Assembly (NCBI GenBank): GCA_936440205.1
Contig: OW387146.1
Span: 47,172,426-47,236,425 of the forward strand
Length of the DNA: 64,000 nucleotides
Direction of reading: 5' to 3'
Source: Lepidonotus clava
Taxonomy: Eukaryota > Annelida > Polychaeta > Phyllodocida > Polynoidae
Below the pieces are notes generated by a model. It saw only the letters and a program-made list of their open reading frames with translations, was not told the DNA's origin and ran no database searches. The translations under genes and the position numbers were made by a program. Below are positions 1 through 10,260 of the stretch, one piece after another. Within the stretch, counting starts at the first letter, position 1. Each line of letters starts with the position of its first letter.

Positions 1-461
1 AGGATGATAAAACCAGAAATATACCTCCAACTGGAGGCTTAGAAATATAACTGTAATGAAATGAGAAAAAAATCAATCTTTAGCCTACCCCCCTACAGGA
101 TATTACTGAATTTGTCAATGCAAAATTGAAAATGTGTAAATTAAAGTCAGTGCTTTTTCAATACCAGGCATGTATATCTTAAATAAAAGTGTACATCACA
201 GTCTAATTGATAGTCTCCATTTCAAATGAAATTATCCTGATTTTCAAGCAAAATGTCCTTAGTTATGGTGTAATTTTGGACCTTTGTCCTGGCCAACACT
301 GTTGGAATGTTGGCAGGCCTGGCAACATCAATCTACATTAAGCCACGCCCCGCTAAACACATTGGACCAATGAGAATGGGTTTCCGTAACTAGACCCTTC
401 CCATTATGGTGTGTTGTCCAATCAGAAGAGTGGCGCAAAAAAATAGGACAAGCAGATGATA
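1..461. other. AT-rich sequence, no feature seen
   Basis: I see no reading frame, RNA gene or repeat that I can support here. The stretch leads into the 79-bp tandem array. Confidence 0.6.
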
Positions 462-790
462 TAATGTAACAGGCCGGGGGGATGCCAGGGGAAGGGTGTG
501 GTGGCCGGGATATGACGGGGATTTGTCCAGGTAGGTCCCAATAATGTAACAGGCTGGGGGGTGGTAGGGGAAGGGTGTGGTGGCCGGGATATGACGGGGA
601 TTTGTCCAGGTAGGTCCCAATAATGTAACAGGCTGGGGGGTGGTAGGGGAAGGGTGTGGTGGCCGGGATATGACGGGGATTTGTCCAGGTAGGTCCCAAT
701 AATGTAACAGGCTGGGGGGTGGTAGGGGAAGGGTGTGGGGGCCGGGATATGACGGGGATTTGTCCAGGTAGGTCCCAATCATGTAACAAG
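462..790. repeat. 79-bp minisatellite, about four units
   Basis: The motif GTAGGTCCCA recurs at 531, 610, 689 and 768, exactly 79 bases apart, and each unit holds GGGGAAGGGTGTGG and TATGACGGGGATTTG. Units are nearly identical. Because 79 is not a multiple of three, the minus strand stays open in all three frames, giving long overlapping proline/histidine-rich reading frames that are artefacts of the array and not genes. Confidence 0.95.
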
Positions 791-1099
791 TCTAATTTCA
801 TGCAATAGGTGCGCAAAAATACCCTAAATACCCCTAACTGCAGTTGTAACCTGGGCTAAATATAGACACAGCTTGGGGTGACCCTGCTGGCCGGCCCAGG
901 GCCTGCCTGGACACCTCAGGGGCCGAGTAGAGGAGCACCAACCTGGGCTACAATTCAGGGTTCCCCCCCAGGGCCTTACAGCTGGAGAACCCTGCTACTA
1001 CTTACTGCAGCTATAGTAGCGGCCTTGGTTAATTTTAGAGGCTGGGAAGTGGTGAGGTGGGGTTACCTGGTTGTGGGTTGCTTACGGGAATGTAAATTC
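791..1099. other. Unassigned spacer with a short open frame
   Basis: A 91-codon plus-strand frame runs from 878 to 1,153. It is proline/glycine-rich and then has a leucine/alanine-rich stretch, but matches no family I know. It runs into a repeat copy, so I do not call it a gene. Confidence 0.4.
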
Positions 1100-1372
1100 T
1101 TGATGACTTGTGGAAGAAAAGAACCTATTGATAGGGTTTTCATGTCGATTTGAGCTCTTTGAAAAAAAATCCAAATTTAAAACTTTTATGACTCCCCGTA
1201 TAAGTCAACTATGGGTTAAATGTGACTCTGAGGTTGTAGCCCCGAGTGAGAGGGTCCATCCTATGCATGTCAGGAAATTGTGTGACCAATAAAACATACT
1301 CTATAAATTTTAAAAGACTTATACTCTTTTTTATACTGAAAGACTTAACCTAAGGATTTTGCTAAAACCTTT
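1100..1372 (+). repeat. Local repeat D1, copy 1
   Basis: About 270 bp that reappears, diverged, at 1,524-1,797. Shared landmarks are GATGACTTGTGGAAGAAAAG, GTCGATTTGAGC, TTATGACTCCC and TTGTAGCCCCGA, in the same order and spacing. Part of it is also found inverted near 2,484-2,560. No coding capacity is recognised. Confidence 0.85.
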
Positions 1373-1523
1373 CATGAATGATAATTAGGCGCATCTAATA
1401 CCAAAAATATCCCCTCATTGATGGAAATCATTTTACATATTTCCCAGCCTTTACTCGATGCCCCTGGCCTCCCCTCTATGAATAGCTGCCCCTAGCCCCC
1501 TGATATTCTCACGTTGCAAAGAA

Positions 1524-1797
1524 CAGATGACTTGTGGAAGAAAAGAACCATCTAGTAGAAGTTTATCTGTCGATTTGAGCACATTGAAATATTTCTAAAT
1601 TTGAAACATTTATGACTCCCAGTATGAGGCAATTATGAGTCAAAACTGACTGGTATTGTAGCCCCGATGAGAATGACTATTGTAAACTAGTTAGGAAACT
1701 GTGTGACTAATAGATTATTTTCTGGAAATTTAGACAGATTTTTACCTTAATTCTTACACTGAAAAACCCAACCAATGGATTTTTGCTAAAAACTTGC
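1524..1797 (+). repeat. Local repeat D1, copy 2
   Basis: Second direct copy of D1, offset about 424 bases from copy 1 and clearly diverged by substitutions and small indels, so the duplication is not recent. Confidence 0.85.
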
Positions 1798-1819
1798 ACA
1801 AATTTTGGAGGATGTTCCA

Positions 1820-2010
1820 AACATTCCAAATCATTTGGAATGTTCAGTTGGAACAAATTCCATCCAGATTCATATTCTACATATTCCTAGCTCTAGATTG
1901 ATACCATGATGATTGAAATTGATCAAGAATTATAAGAATTATGAGGATTTCTTTGAAAAATGTTAGGGCAACTTAATGTTTCTGATCGCAATTTGTTGCA
2001 ATGATCTATA
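1820..2010 (+). repeat. Local repeat D2, copy 1
   Basis: Shares an ordered set of motifs with 2,962-3,150, including GATGATTGAAATTGATCAAG, TTTCTTTGAAAAATG and GCAATTTGTTG. The pair flanks a copy of dispersed repeat R1. Confidence 0.8.
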
Positions 2011-2483
2011 GTGAGCAGCACTGCTTGGGAGAAAACCAATAATCAGATTAATATATATAGATGGAATCTGCAGTTAAGAGAGGGAGAGAACTATTTGACA
2101 CATGTTTGGAACAATACAAGTCTTAAGGATTCGGGGGTTTGGATAGCCATATATATGGACATCTGGTGACTAGTAAAGGAACTATACTGTTGCAAGACCG
2201 CACAAAGTCGGGCGGACTCTACGGACGAAGCTTGCCTTCAAGTGGTGTTATTTGTGAACCTAGGATTAAGACAGGCCGTGACAACACAGGCAATTGTAAG
2301 GATATTGATATATCCACAAATAAACCAAGCGTTGTCTGCATCATGGATATGAGCGCCCATTTCATGGATCAGTCTGCAACTTGGCTAGCAAGGATAAAGG
2401 AAGTTTAACTAAGACAATTCGGACGATGAATAATAGCAGTTCTCCAGTTAACAAGTAAATACCCATAACAACAAATAGCGTTC
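2011..2483 (+). repeat. Dispersed repeat R1, copy 1
   Basis: Aligns by eye with 12,041-12,545 and, inverted, with 32,490-33,130 and 43,565-44,040. Shared landmarks in order are GAGAGGGAGAGA, ACATCTGGTGA, CGGACTCTA with GAAGCTT nearby, CCAAGCGTTGT and GCGCCCAT. The copies are strongly diverged. A minus- or plus-strand protein is not evident, and I cannot assign a class; a solo terminal repeat of a retroelement is one possibility. Confidence 0.75.
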
Positions 2484-2560
2484 AACACAGTTTCCTGACT
2501 AGTTTATAATGGTCATTCTCACTCTGGGCTACAATCTCAAAGTCAGTTTTCACCATGGCA
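2484..2560 (-). repeat. Local repeat D1, inverted partial copy
   Basis: The reverse complement matches 1,625-1,706, including CACAGTTTCCT, ACTAGTTTA and CATTCTCA blocks. It lies just outside the R1 copy, so D1 exists here in both orientations. Confidence 0.75.
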
Positions 2561-2961
2561 TGTTATGTAACCTTCCCCTTTAATTGCTGCATAGCTAAAC
2601 TTTGCCTAAACTTTGCCTGCTGTATGGCGTCAATAGTAATGATCCCCTTCAGACATCAGTCGTACTGATGTAGTGGGTCAGGGCACAGCTAAACTTTGTC
2701 TGCTGCTGGGCATCTGTAGTAATGACACATACTGACGCCTGTTGCACAAATTGTGACCGCACGCAGCAGATTGCGTCAGAGAAACAAGTCTCAGTTCAGC
2801 CAGTGAATAATACTCTCATATAGGTGAATGACACACCATTAGAATCAAGTTTTAATTCTCTAAACCATATTGAAATAATTAAAATGAAAGGTAAATTAAA
2901 GAGTTTATTCAGAATTAAGTTGTTAGAAGTCAGGAAAAATACAAAATTTCAGCCAATTTTG

Positions 2962-3150
2962 AAATCATTTGGGACGTTCAGTTCCAACACATTACATCCA
3001 GATTATATTCTAAATATTCCTAGCTTCAGAATGATGCCAAGATGATTGAAATTGATCAAGAATTATTGAAAGAATTATGAACATTTCTTTGAAAAATGAT
3101 AGGGAAATTCAATGTTTCTATTGCAATTTGTTGGAATGATCTTTATAGTT
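2962..3150 (+). repeat. Local repeat D2, copy 2
   Basis: Second copy of the 1,820-2,010 segment, with scattered substitutions and a few indels. Confidence 0.8.
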
Positions 3151-4170
3151 TGTATTTGTTAGAGGTTGTCTTCCAGTTTTTATTATGTGTGGGGGAGCCC
3201 TAGGCGTGTCCTCCATTGACAAATTTGGCTCTTTGGCTATGATCCAGGCAGGTCCATTGTTAAGCATTTGCCCTAGCCTGTTGTTTCCATACCATCTTTG
3301 TTTTTATTTATTTCATCAGATCTCAGTGTTGCTCTGGCAGCCTAGATATCATCTCAAGTATAATTTTGACGAACTCTAGTTTCCCAGTTTCGATCATATT
3401 ACCCTTGCGAGTCTGGTCTTTGCATCATTCATGCACAATGAATGCCGTCTCTGTCTTTTGCTCCGTGCCCCATAATGATGTTTTAATCAGTTGTTTGCAC
3501 TTCCAAAGATAGTGTTTCTTATTATTTGTTTTTTTTGCGCTTTATCCCTTTGTAGCTGAAGTTTACTGAGTTGGAGCTCAAGCACCATATCTCTCTACTT
3601 ACCACCGTGTCAATTCAACGTGAACTCTTGACACTTAGACTGTTTGTACAATGGTCTCCAGGTATATTCATTTCAAATTTCACTCTTTAGATACATCAAG
3701 TGTACGTCCATGTATACTCCGCTTCAAAACCTGAATACTTTTGTATGGATCCGTCTCAACAAGAGAAGCCTGAAAAATGGTATTTTGAAGAAAAACTTTG
3801 TCAGTACTAAAAAAAGAAGATGGACAATACAGATGTGTAAGGATGCTTTAGTAGAATTCAGTCTCAAGAAACTTAAGTCATATCAATCTTGAGTGTTAGG
3901 TATAATAAACTGCTAATATGTAGTGCAGACACATTATTACTGCCTTATTGAAACATTAAATTAGTTATACATACAAATCTTCTCCTTTACTTACTGCAAA
4001 TAGTTCCATGGATGATATATCTGAACGGACCAAAGTCGCTGACCCTCTGGTAACTATGCGGGCTATAGCAGGTAAACCAGGTATTTCTTTATTCTGAAAA
4101 GACAATAATTTATTCTATTATATTACGATTATTTTGCCTTTCCTTTTTTAAGCAATATATGTATTGTTTA
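3151..4170. other. AT-rich sequence, no feature seen
   Basis: Only short open frames occur, for example 3,644-3,892, with no recognisable domain or repeat copy. Confidence 0.5.
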
Positions 4171-4319
4171 CAGGGGCGGATCCAGGAATTTTCAAAAGGG
4201 GGTCCCATCCACCCCTCCAAGTTCTTCAGTTTTACATTAAAAAAATTGAAATTTGCTCCCAAAAAAAAGGGGGAGGGGGTGCACGCCCTGTGTGCCCCCC
4301 CCCCATAAATATGTCCCTG
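4171..4319. mobile_element. Short non-autonomous DNA-transposon-like element
   Basis: A 149-bp segment starts CAGGGGCGGATCC and ends ATGTCCCTG, so its ends are inverted over CAGGG. GTTTA lies directly outside both ends (4,166-4,170 and 4,320-4,324), a possible 5-bp target duplication. The interior is a C-rich and G-rich low-complexity tract. A related start motif (GCGGATTTAGGGGGG) occurs near 49,866. The family is uncertain. Confidence 0.45.
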
Positions 4320-4789
4320 GTTTAGAATACAATTGTTGAAACTGTGCTAAGCCTAACACCAAAGTGTAGTAGACTTGTTTTCTGACTTGCGTCAGCGTGT
4401 TACAGCCTTCATCAATAGAATACCAATAATTAAGGGGTTTTATCAACTTTCTAAACTAGAATTAATGTTAACATTGTAACCAATTAACTTGGCATTCCAC
4501 CCTTGAAGTGGCAGGCTGGCTCAATGCTGCCGCCTGGTTGCAAACAAAATCACCACCCAAATTTTGCAACCCTCATATTTCACCCAACACAGTATGCCAT
4601 TGTCTAAATCTCACTGCCCTTCACACTTCCTCTCAACTCGTAGTGTAAGACCAGTTCACACACCTTTCTTTGAAGAAGCAGGTCTCAGCATTAGAGCCTC
4701 ATGTTAGGTTGGGGTAAGAAATTAGACTCCTTCAAGAAGTAGAGACCTCATTGTCTCTTCTTCTTATAGAAGTAGGTGAATAGGGTGCA

Positions 4790-5072
4790 CCCAGGATGGT
4801 GCCTATCTGTAACATTTAGACCCAAAGACCCTTTTATAGTGCTGCCTGACTGAGATATCATGTCATCGGCCGACATGATACCCCACCCAGTCACATGCGG
4901 ACACTGGGCCAACCACGTGCACCTATGTTTTGTGGTTCTTATCTAAAACCAAGTGCCAGGTAAGCAGCAACCACTACCATTTTCTAATTCTTTGCTGTGA
5001 CTAAGCCGGGGTTTGGACCCATGACCTCTCACACTTGAGGCGGGTGCCCTACCAACTAAGCTGCTGAGTCAG
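4790..5072 (-). mobile_element. tRNA-derived SINE candidate
   Basis: On the minus strand, 5,072 down to about 5,000 resembles a tRNA. It has an A-box-like TAGTTGGTAGGG, then an anticodon-arm-like region and a B-box-like GGGTCCAAACCC. The sequence continues below 5,000 without tRNA features into a body that contains an inverted repeat around ATCATGTC...GACATGAT (about 4,858-4,880). I see no intact anticodon stem, so a functional tRNA gene is unlikely. The body boundary at the low-coordinate end is a guess. Confidence 0.6.
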
Positions 5073-5706
5073 ATGGGTAGTTGCTACAGGTTGGATATCA
5101 AAATATCCAGTTTTTTGTATTTTGAATGTGAAAATCAATATGTATAATTTTTTGAGTAACACATAGAGATCTCTATATATGATATGTTACTTGATTAGAA
5201 TTGAATTAGAGTACATATTAACAGTTAAAAAAGAGTCAGCAGTCTTTCGATCAGGTTTTAAGGCATCTTTTTGGTTTCAAAGCTGACTTTCTACACATTA
5301 AATAGTGTTCACATTTATACAATTACAAAGTTGATTATCAGAACATTTTGGAAAAATAAAAAAAATGTTATTCCAGTCGGTAGTTTTTTGTTGGGTAGCA
5401 AAACAAGGAAAAAACACAAAGTCATTCATCATTGCGTTGTGGCCCTGGATAATTTAATCCACTAAGTTAGTCAATAATGTTTGTTGTATGTTGAGGTTTT
5501 CTGCAGGATATGATAGCAGTGGGTTGTTGTGGTTGGTTTTCGGGAACTATGTTGGTTCCAGAGGCGTTGTTCCAATGGGAGGTAGTGAGGGAGCATTAGT
5601 TTTGACTGCAGCATCTGACAGTTGTATCTGAAAGGTGCTGGTGTAGTCCACTAATATAAGTTGCTGGCATTGGTTGAATTTGGATCTGGTCATAGATGGA
5701 GTCCAG
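5073..5706. other. AT-rich sequence, no feature seen
   Basis: One 64-codon frame at 5,271-5,465 has no recognisable domain. Nothing else is supported. Confidence 0.5.
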
Positions 5707-6060
5707 AAAGTAGATCTTTACTTAAGGAATACACTTAAACAGATATCACAGCCTGCCCCAACCACTAAAGAAAGGCCGGTGACTTTACGAACACCCTGCT
5801 GAAACCAGACAGCCCACTTATATTGGCGATTAGCCTAACCATCCCGTAGGCTACCTTTGCTACATTCAACCTCTCCCACTTCCTACAGACTCCTAGCAGT
5901 ATAGATAATCCAAATTCCTTCATATTGCACCAAGCGTCATTAGATGCTCTGTTCTATTTGTGGTCATTACATTTTTAGAACCACCCTCTAAGCCAAACCG
6001 AACTAAGATGTCAGATGTCCCGAATAGTCAGTGCAGGTTCCTTAAGTAAAGATCTACTTT
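5707..6060. mobile_element. MITE with perfect 23-bp terminal inverted repeats
   Basis: The left end (5,707-5,729, beginning AAAGTAGATCTTTACTT) and the right end (6,038-6,060, ending AAGTAAAGATCTACTTT) are exact reverse complements over 23 bases. The 354-bp element has no coding capacity. I do not see an obvious target-site duplication outside the ends (GTCCAG on the left, ACAAAA on the right). Perfect ends suggest either a recent insertion or selection on the ends. The superfamily cannot be assigned from the termini. Confidence 0.8.
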
Positions 6061-6741
6061 ACAAAATGGTAGGAAGTTAATTTGTTTGTCGATTGGATTA
6101 CCTTGTTATGTACTGGTGTAAATACCATAAACAAAACTTCAAGACATTTATAGACAAAAACAAGGCATGTTCAGTAAACTCTTTCAAGGCACTATATATC
6201 TCAAAACAAAAAATTGGATATTCAAAGGGTTTATTACGTTCAGAAGAATTTCTTTCACTTGAAATAATATGTGTCGGTAGGACTGTAGCGGTAACTAGAG
6301 TAGCTCCAGAGTAAATGAACTATTATTCTAAAGATTAACTTTAAATTCATTAGTTAGTAGTAATAAATTTGTTAAGGATCCCACCCATGACCGAGCAGCA
6401 ATTAGACATCGAATACCAGGATTTTCCCAGTGCCAAATTTAAAGCTGACTACGTTGGGATCCAAGAATTTTAACATTCTAAAAAGATACAATTTCTTGCT
6501 TTTTCTTTGCTTTAATCCAAAACTATACTGTAAAATGAAATGTTTCACAAAAGATAGTTTGTGTGGTCCCATTATGTAAAGAAAAGGAGGCAGCGATGGT
6601 AAGTGTCCCTCCATTGTCTTAGAACATTGGTAATGTGTGCAGCACCATGACTCTTTGTCCAGATGTTCTTATCACATCATCAAGTCATCCTGTATCCATA
6701 GACGGCTATAAAAACAAGATCAATGTGTACATCAATACAAG
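6061..6741. other. AT-rich sequence, no feature seen
   Basis: Short open frames at 6,093-6,314 (plus) and 6,402-6,614 (minus) have no recognisable domain. Confidence 0.5.
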
Positions 6742-7035
6742 ATCCTCGGGCCGACCTTGTTTTTATCATGTATAAATGATCTTGAAATTTTTTTGTGTCA
6801 ATCAAAACTTAAATGTATTGCAGTATGTCTCTGACTACAATTACTTAGGGGTCAAGTTGGACAATAAATTTACGTTTGAGAAACATGCAAAAGAATGCAT
6901 TAGATTGGTTGCATATAAAAAAAATTATCCTATCTAAATTCCGAATGTTTATTTCAACTCAACAGGCAATAGCCATATTCAAGAGTAAGATAGTGCCATA
7001 TTTTGATTATGGTGACATCCTGCACAAAGGTAGAG
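6742..7035 (+). pseudogene. LINE reverse transcriptase fragment
   Basis: Translation in shifting frames gives pieces of the region just after the RT catalytic core of CR1/Jockey-type LINEs: ILGPTLFL, then DYNYLGVKLDNKFTFEKHAK, then AIAIFKSKIVPYFDYGDIL. The same order (YLGIKLD..., LTIYKSKILPYFDYGD) occurs in the longer LINE at 39,460-41,480, to which this piece is closely related. The catalytic YADD segment is deleted and frames are shifted, so this is a dead remnant. It ends where the R1 copy holding the Ngaro-like element begins. Confidence 0.85.
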
Positions 7036-7171
7036 ATTAAATCAGTTACTTTGTGCATGATCATTGAATTAGTGTAAAGGTCACCAGTTGAATATTAAAT
7101 AATAAGAATTCCTCTAAATTACTTAGTTTATGAATGAAAATATCTAGTAATGGCAGGTGTCGCTGGTAGGT
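7036..7171 (+). repeat. Dispersed repeat R1, copy 2, left part
   Basis: Matches the reverse complement of about 32,930-33,110, sharing TTGTGCATG, GTCACCAG and CTGGTAGG in order. The match resumes at 12,041 after the Ngaro-like element, so the two parts are one R1 copy split by an insertion. Confidence 0.65.
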
Positions 7172-7360
7172 GTAAATGATATTAAATTGTGTAGCGATAC
7201 CTAAGCAATTTATTTATTTCGGAGTAGGCGTGACGTCATCGCCCTCCGTCTCCATCGCTACGGAGATTGTTGTACCTCCACTATATAAATCGCCACACCT
7301 TGACCGTTGGTCATTCTCATTCCAACCACCAGAGATTCAACATCGCAGCAGAATTTTAAA
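7172..7360 (+). repeat. Ngaro-like split repeat A1
   Basis: 189 bp, repeated without a visible difference at 11,736-11,924. It begins GTAAATGATATT and carries a CRE-like TGACGTCA and an ACTATATAAATCG TATA-like box (about 7,279-7,290), so it probably supplies the promoter. Confidence 0.93.
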
Positions 7361-7453
7361 GACATTTCTAGGCGATTATTTGAATTATTTCTTTGATCTT
7401 AAGGGGTTTAGATCGATTAATCTTCGTAAAATATTTAACGGAGACCTACCAAG

Positions 7454-8464
7454 ATGTCGAAGAAGAAGAATTTTTGCAGAAAGTGTCAATCTAGGCACGT
7501 CGCCCCAACGGGGAAGAAATGCAATCGCCTTGAGGAGACTGCAACAGGGGGGTCGGATGGCCTCTCTGGCGATGATGGTGGTGGAATGGAGATGGGGAAT
7601 AGCCCTTCGGGCAATTTCCCGGCGGCGATCCAATCGCCCCCGAAAGCTGCGGGGACTCAAGTTCTCAACGACAGGATGGGCGTAATGGAGAAAAACATCT
7701 CTAAACTCGTAGGCGCTGTCAACCGGTTGGCGGAGAAGCAAGAGGCGGCCATGGTACCTCCGAAGGACGATTCCGAGGACGACAGCGATGGCTGGATAGA
7801 AGTATCTCCAAGAAAGTCCAGGCCAAAGACGAAGAAGAGGGGGAAGGTGCAAGCATCGCCCAAGCTGGTCAGCCCCGCCGCCGAGTCGTCAAGCGATGAA
7901 TCGAGCCACTCCAGCGATAGGTCCGCTTCGCCTACAAAAGATAAAGGTAAAACAAAGAAATATGCACAGAAATTGTATTGCAAAAGCGGAGACAAGCCTA
8001 AGAATGTGGAGGAGGTTCTGTTAGTAGGCCTGAAGACTATTGAGAGATTAATTTTGGATAAAAAAGATCCACTCCCCGCTGTCAAACATGTAAAATTATT
8101 GACAGAGAAAGCCTCTAAGCGATTGTACACGTTCGACACGTTTAATCAATATGATATCTCAGTAAGGGAACGGGCTGGGAGGCTGGGACACGATGTATTT
8201 GGCAATTTCGATCAGGAGGAGATAATGTCATCTTTTTCCTTCGACAACACGTTCAAGGCTGGTGTCGGTAGCAAATCTGGAGGGGGTTACAAAGGTAAAC
8301 AAAGCCAGGGAGGTGGGAGATCTTACTCCGAAAAAATATGTTTCCGCTTCAACTCCGACAGCGGATGCTATGGCAAGTGTAACCTTAACCATGCTTGTAT
8401 AATTTGCGAGAAGAAGGGACACAGCAAAAAAGATTGTGTACGTGTAAGCAGCGATAAAAAATAG
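7454..8464 (+). CDS. Ngaro-like gag-like ORF
   Basis: A 336-codon frame downstream of A1. The N-terminal third is rich in basic and acidic residues and starts with a possible zinc-binding pattern, CRKCQSRHVAPTGKKC. The middle is acidic and serine-rich with lysine clusters. The C-terminus (about residues 285-330) has a run of cysteines and histidines ending CIICEKKGHSKKDC, resembling a nucleic-acid-binding knuckle. Gag-like proteins of this order package or bind the element RNA; that role is inferred from position and the zinc-binding residues. The first half is clearly GC-richer than the rest of the element. Confidence 0.8.
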   Translation: MSKKKNFCRKCQSRHVAPTGKKCNRLEETATGGSDGLSGDDGGGMEMGNSPSGNFPAAIQSPPKAAGTQVLNDRMGVMEKNISKLVGAVNRLAEKQEAAMVPPKDDSEDDSDGWIEVSPRKSRPKTKKRGKVQASPKLVSPAAESSSDESSHSSDRSASPTKDKGKTKKYAQKLYCKSGDKPKNVEEVLLVGLKTIERLILDKKDPLPAVKHVKLLTEKASKRLYTFDTFNQYDISVRERAGRLGHDVFGNFDQEEIMSSFSFDNTFKAGVGSKSGGGYKGKQSQGGGRSYSEKICFRFNSDSGCYGKCNLNHACIICEKKGHSKKDCVRVSSDKK

Positions 8465-9093
8465 GATATCGTTTTAAAATCTGAGAAGATTCCAGGCGTT
8501 AAAGACTTATCTGACAGTGACGTCACGGGTAGATGGGTTTCTTCTCAGTCGTGTCCGGGCTCGCCAGCCCAAAATGTTAAATTATACAGTAAATCCAGAA
8601 GTGTTAGTCCTAATGGTGGTTTCCTCCGTGTTCTAGAGGTAGAAAGTATTAATCCAGTCTTTGGGGAGGTCCAAACGTGTTGTATTTCAAATATTATCTC
8701 CGATAATGGTACGATCGGTACACGCCGGTACTTTGCATCGCCGGGGTCAAGCCCGGGTCAAAGCACCGATACCGCTGACGTCACGGGTTTCCGTGTCGAA
8801 AGTACACAAGCGGTGTCGGAGCAGGAGGAGGAAAATGTCAATCGGCAAAATATGTTCAAAATATAGATTTTCTAGCCGATAGTTCCTGTCTAACGGTCGA
8901 TAGAGAAGGAGTTGGGGTCCTTGTCGACAACTGTCCCAAATTTGAAAAAATTCCATCGGGTAGTTCAAGAGATATTAAATATTTTGAAAATAATCTTCTG
9001 GTCTCGGCGCGCTCGCCGGGTGGTCAAACTGTCAATGTATTCGAGAAATGCGCTCGTGGGGAATGCACTTGCGAATATTATATTAATGGCGCA

Positions 9094-10260
9094 TTGGCGC
9101 AGCTTAGGCCTTGTAGATTCGAATATCTTCTATCATTGGGGTCTGATGAGTGTAAAAACAGATTTAGACCTATGGTTGATGGGATAACAGATGGTTTTAA
9201 AATTGTTGATGACACTGGGCCAAGCGGGGGTCTGAGTTATGATTGCAGAAATTATAATTCTCTTTTTGAAGGTGATAATCGAAAAAAAATGGACAAAATT
9301 ATTGGCAAAGAATTGGCTGAGGGTTATCTTAAAATAGTAAAGGAAAAACCGGCTTGTATTCACTCTATGGGAGCAGTCCCAAAGCCTGATGGTAACATAA
9401 GGCCAATAACAGACTGTAGTATGCCGGAAAAAATATCAGTAAATAATTATTGTGAAAATATTATTGAGGAATTTAAATATAAAAGTGTAGATAATGTTGT
9501 GGCTTTGTTAAATCCAGGAGACTATATGGCTGTGGTTGATATTAAATCAGCTTACAGGGCAGTACCAATATACCCAGACCATCAGAAATACTTGGGAATT
9601 AGATGGGAAATTAATGGTAAAACTGAATATTTACAGGATTCCCGCTTGGCATTTGGTCTTAGACTAGGGCCCATGTATTTTAATGAAATTTCTGAATTTA
9701 TCTACCACATTTTGTCAGATATTTATGGAATTCAGACTGTAAATTATTTGGATGACTTTATTGTCATTGGGTCAAGTCTAGAAGAGGCGACCTGGGCTCA
9801 ACAGGTAGTAATAAGAATATTGAGATACATAGGCTTTCATATAAGCTGGGGAAAAGTGACCCCACCATCTCAGGTATGTACCTACCTGGGTCTGGAAATT
9901 GATTCCATTAAAATGGAAATTCGCCTTCCGAAGGAAAAGTTAGAAAAACTAAAAAATTTAGTGGTAAAATACAGTAAAAAAGCTACTATTGGTAGGAAGG
10001 AGTTGGAGAGCCTAGGAGGCCTTCTGTCTCACTGTGCTCATGTAGTGGATGGGGGCAGAGTGTATTGTCGTAGGGTGTATAACCTTTATAAAGTCCTTTT
10101 AAATAATAATTTAAAGGCTATTAAAATTGGCCAAGCCTGTAGGGACGACTTAAATTGGTGGGAGAAATTTTTGGAAAATTTTAATGGTAAAAAACAGATA
10201 GAATACAAGGAATTTCCATACCCTATGGTATCAGACTCATCTATGAAAGTATATGGGTAA
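9094..10260 (+). CDS. Ngaro-like reverse transcriptase region
   Basis: The frame holds the canonical DIRS-order reverse transcriptase motifs. Motif A is MAVVDIKSAYRAVPI, motif B is LAFGLRLGPMYFNE, and the catalytic motif C is NYLDDFIVIG, followed by the WGKVTPPSQVCTYLGLEID block that normally links to RNase H. It copies element RNA into DNA. The frame is open upstream of the first methionine to at least about 8,820, so the true start of pol is probably earlier, which fits overlapping expression in this order. Confidence 0.92.
   Translation: MAQLRPCRFEYLLSLGSDECKNRFRPMVDGITDGFKIVDDTGPSGGLSYDCRNYNSLFEGDNRKKMDKIIGKELAEGYLKIVKEKPACIHSMGAVPKPDGNIRPITDCSMPEKISVNNYCENIIEEFKYKSVDNVVALLNPGDYMAVVDIKSAYRAVPIYPDHQKYLGIRWEINGKTEYLQDSRLAFGLRLGPMYFNEISEFIYHILSDIYGIQTVNYLDDFIVIGSSLEEATWAQQVVIRILRYIGFHISWGKVTPPSQVCTYLGLEIDSIKMEIRLPKEKLEKLKNLVVKYSKKATIGRKELESLGGLLSHCAHVVDGGRVYCRRVYNLYKVLLNNNLKAIKIGQACRDDLNWWEKFLENFNGKKQIEYKEFPYPMVSDSSMKVYG

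Noticed and set aside
462-790. CRISPR array
   Set aside because: The repeats are directly adjacent with no unique spacers, and the genome is evidently eukaryotic.
328-816. Three long overlapping minus-strand proline-rich reading frames
   Set aside because: They are by-products of the 79-bp tandem array, which happens to lack stops in every minus frame.
5000-5072. Functional tRNA gene on the minus strand
   Set aside because: A and B boxes are visible but no proper anticodon arm or acceptor pairing, and the sequence continues into a SINE-like body.
7176-7685. Open frame covering repeat A1 and the region after it
   Set aside because: It lies across a non-coding split repeat; the same peptide start recurs at 11,740 only because the repeat is duplicated.
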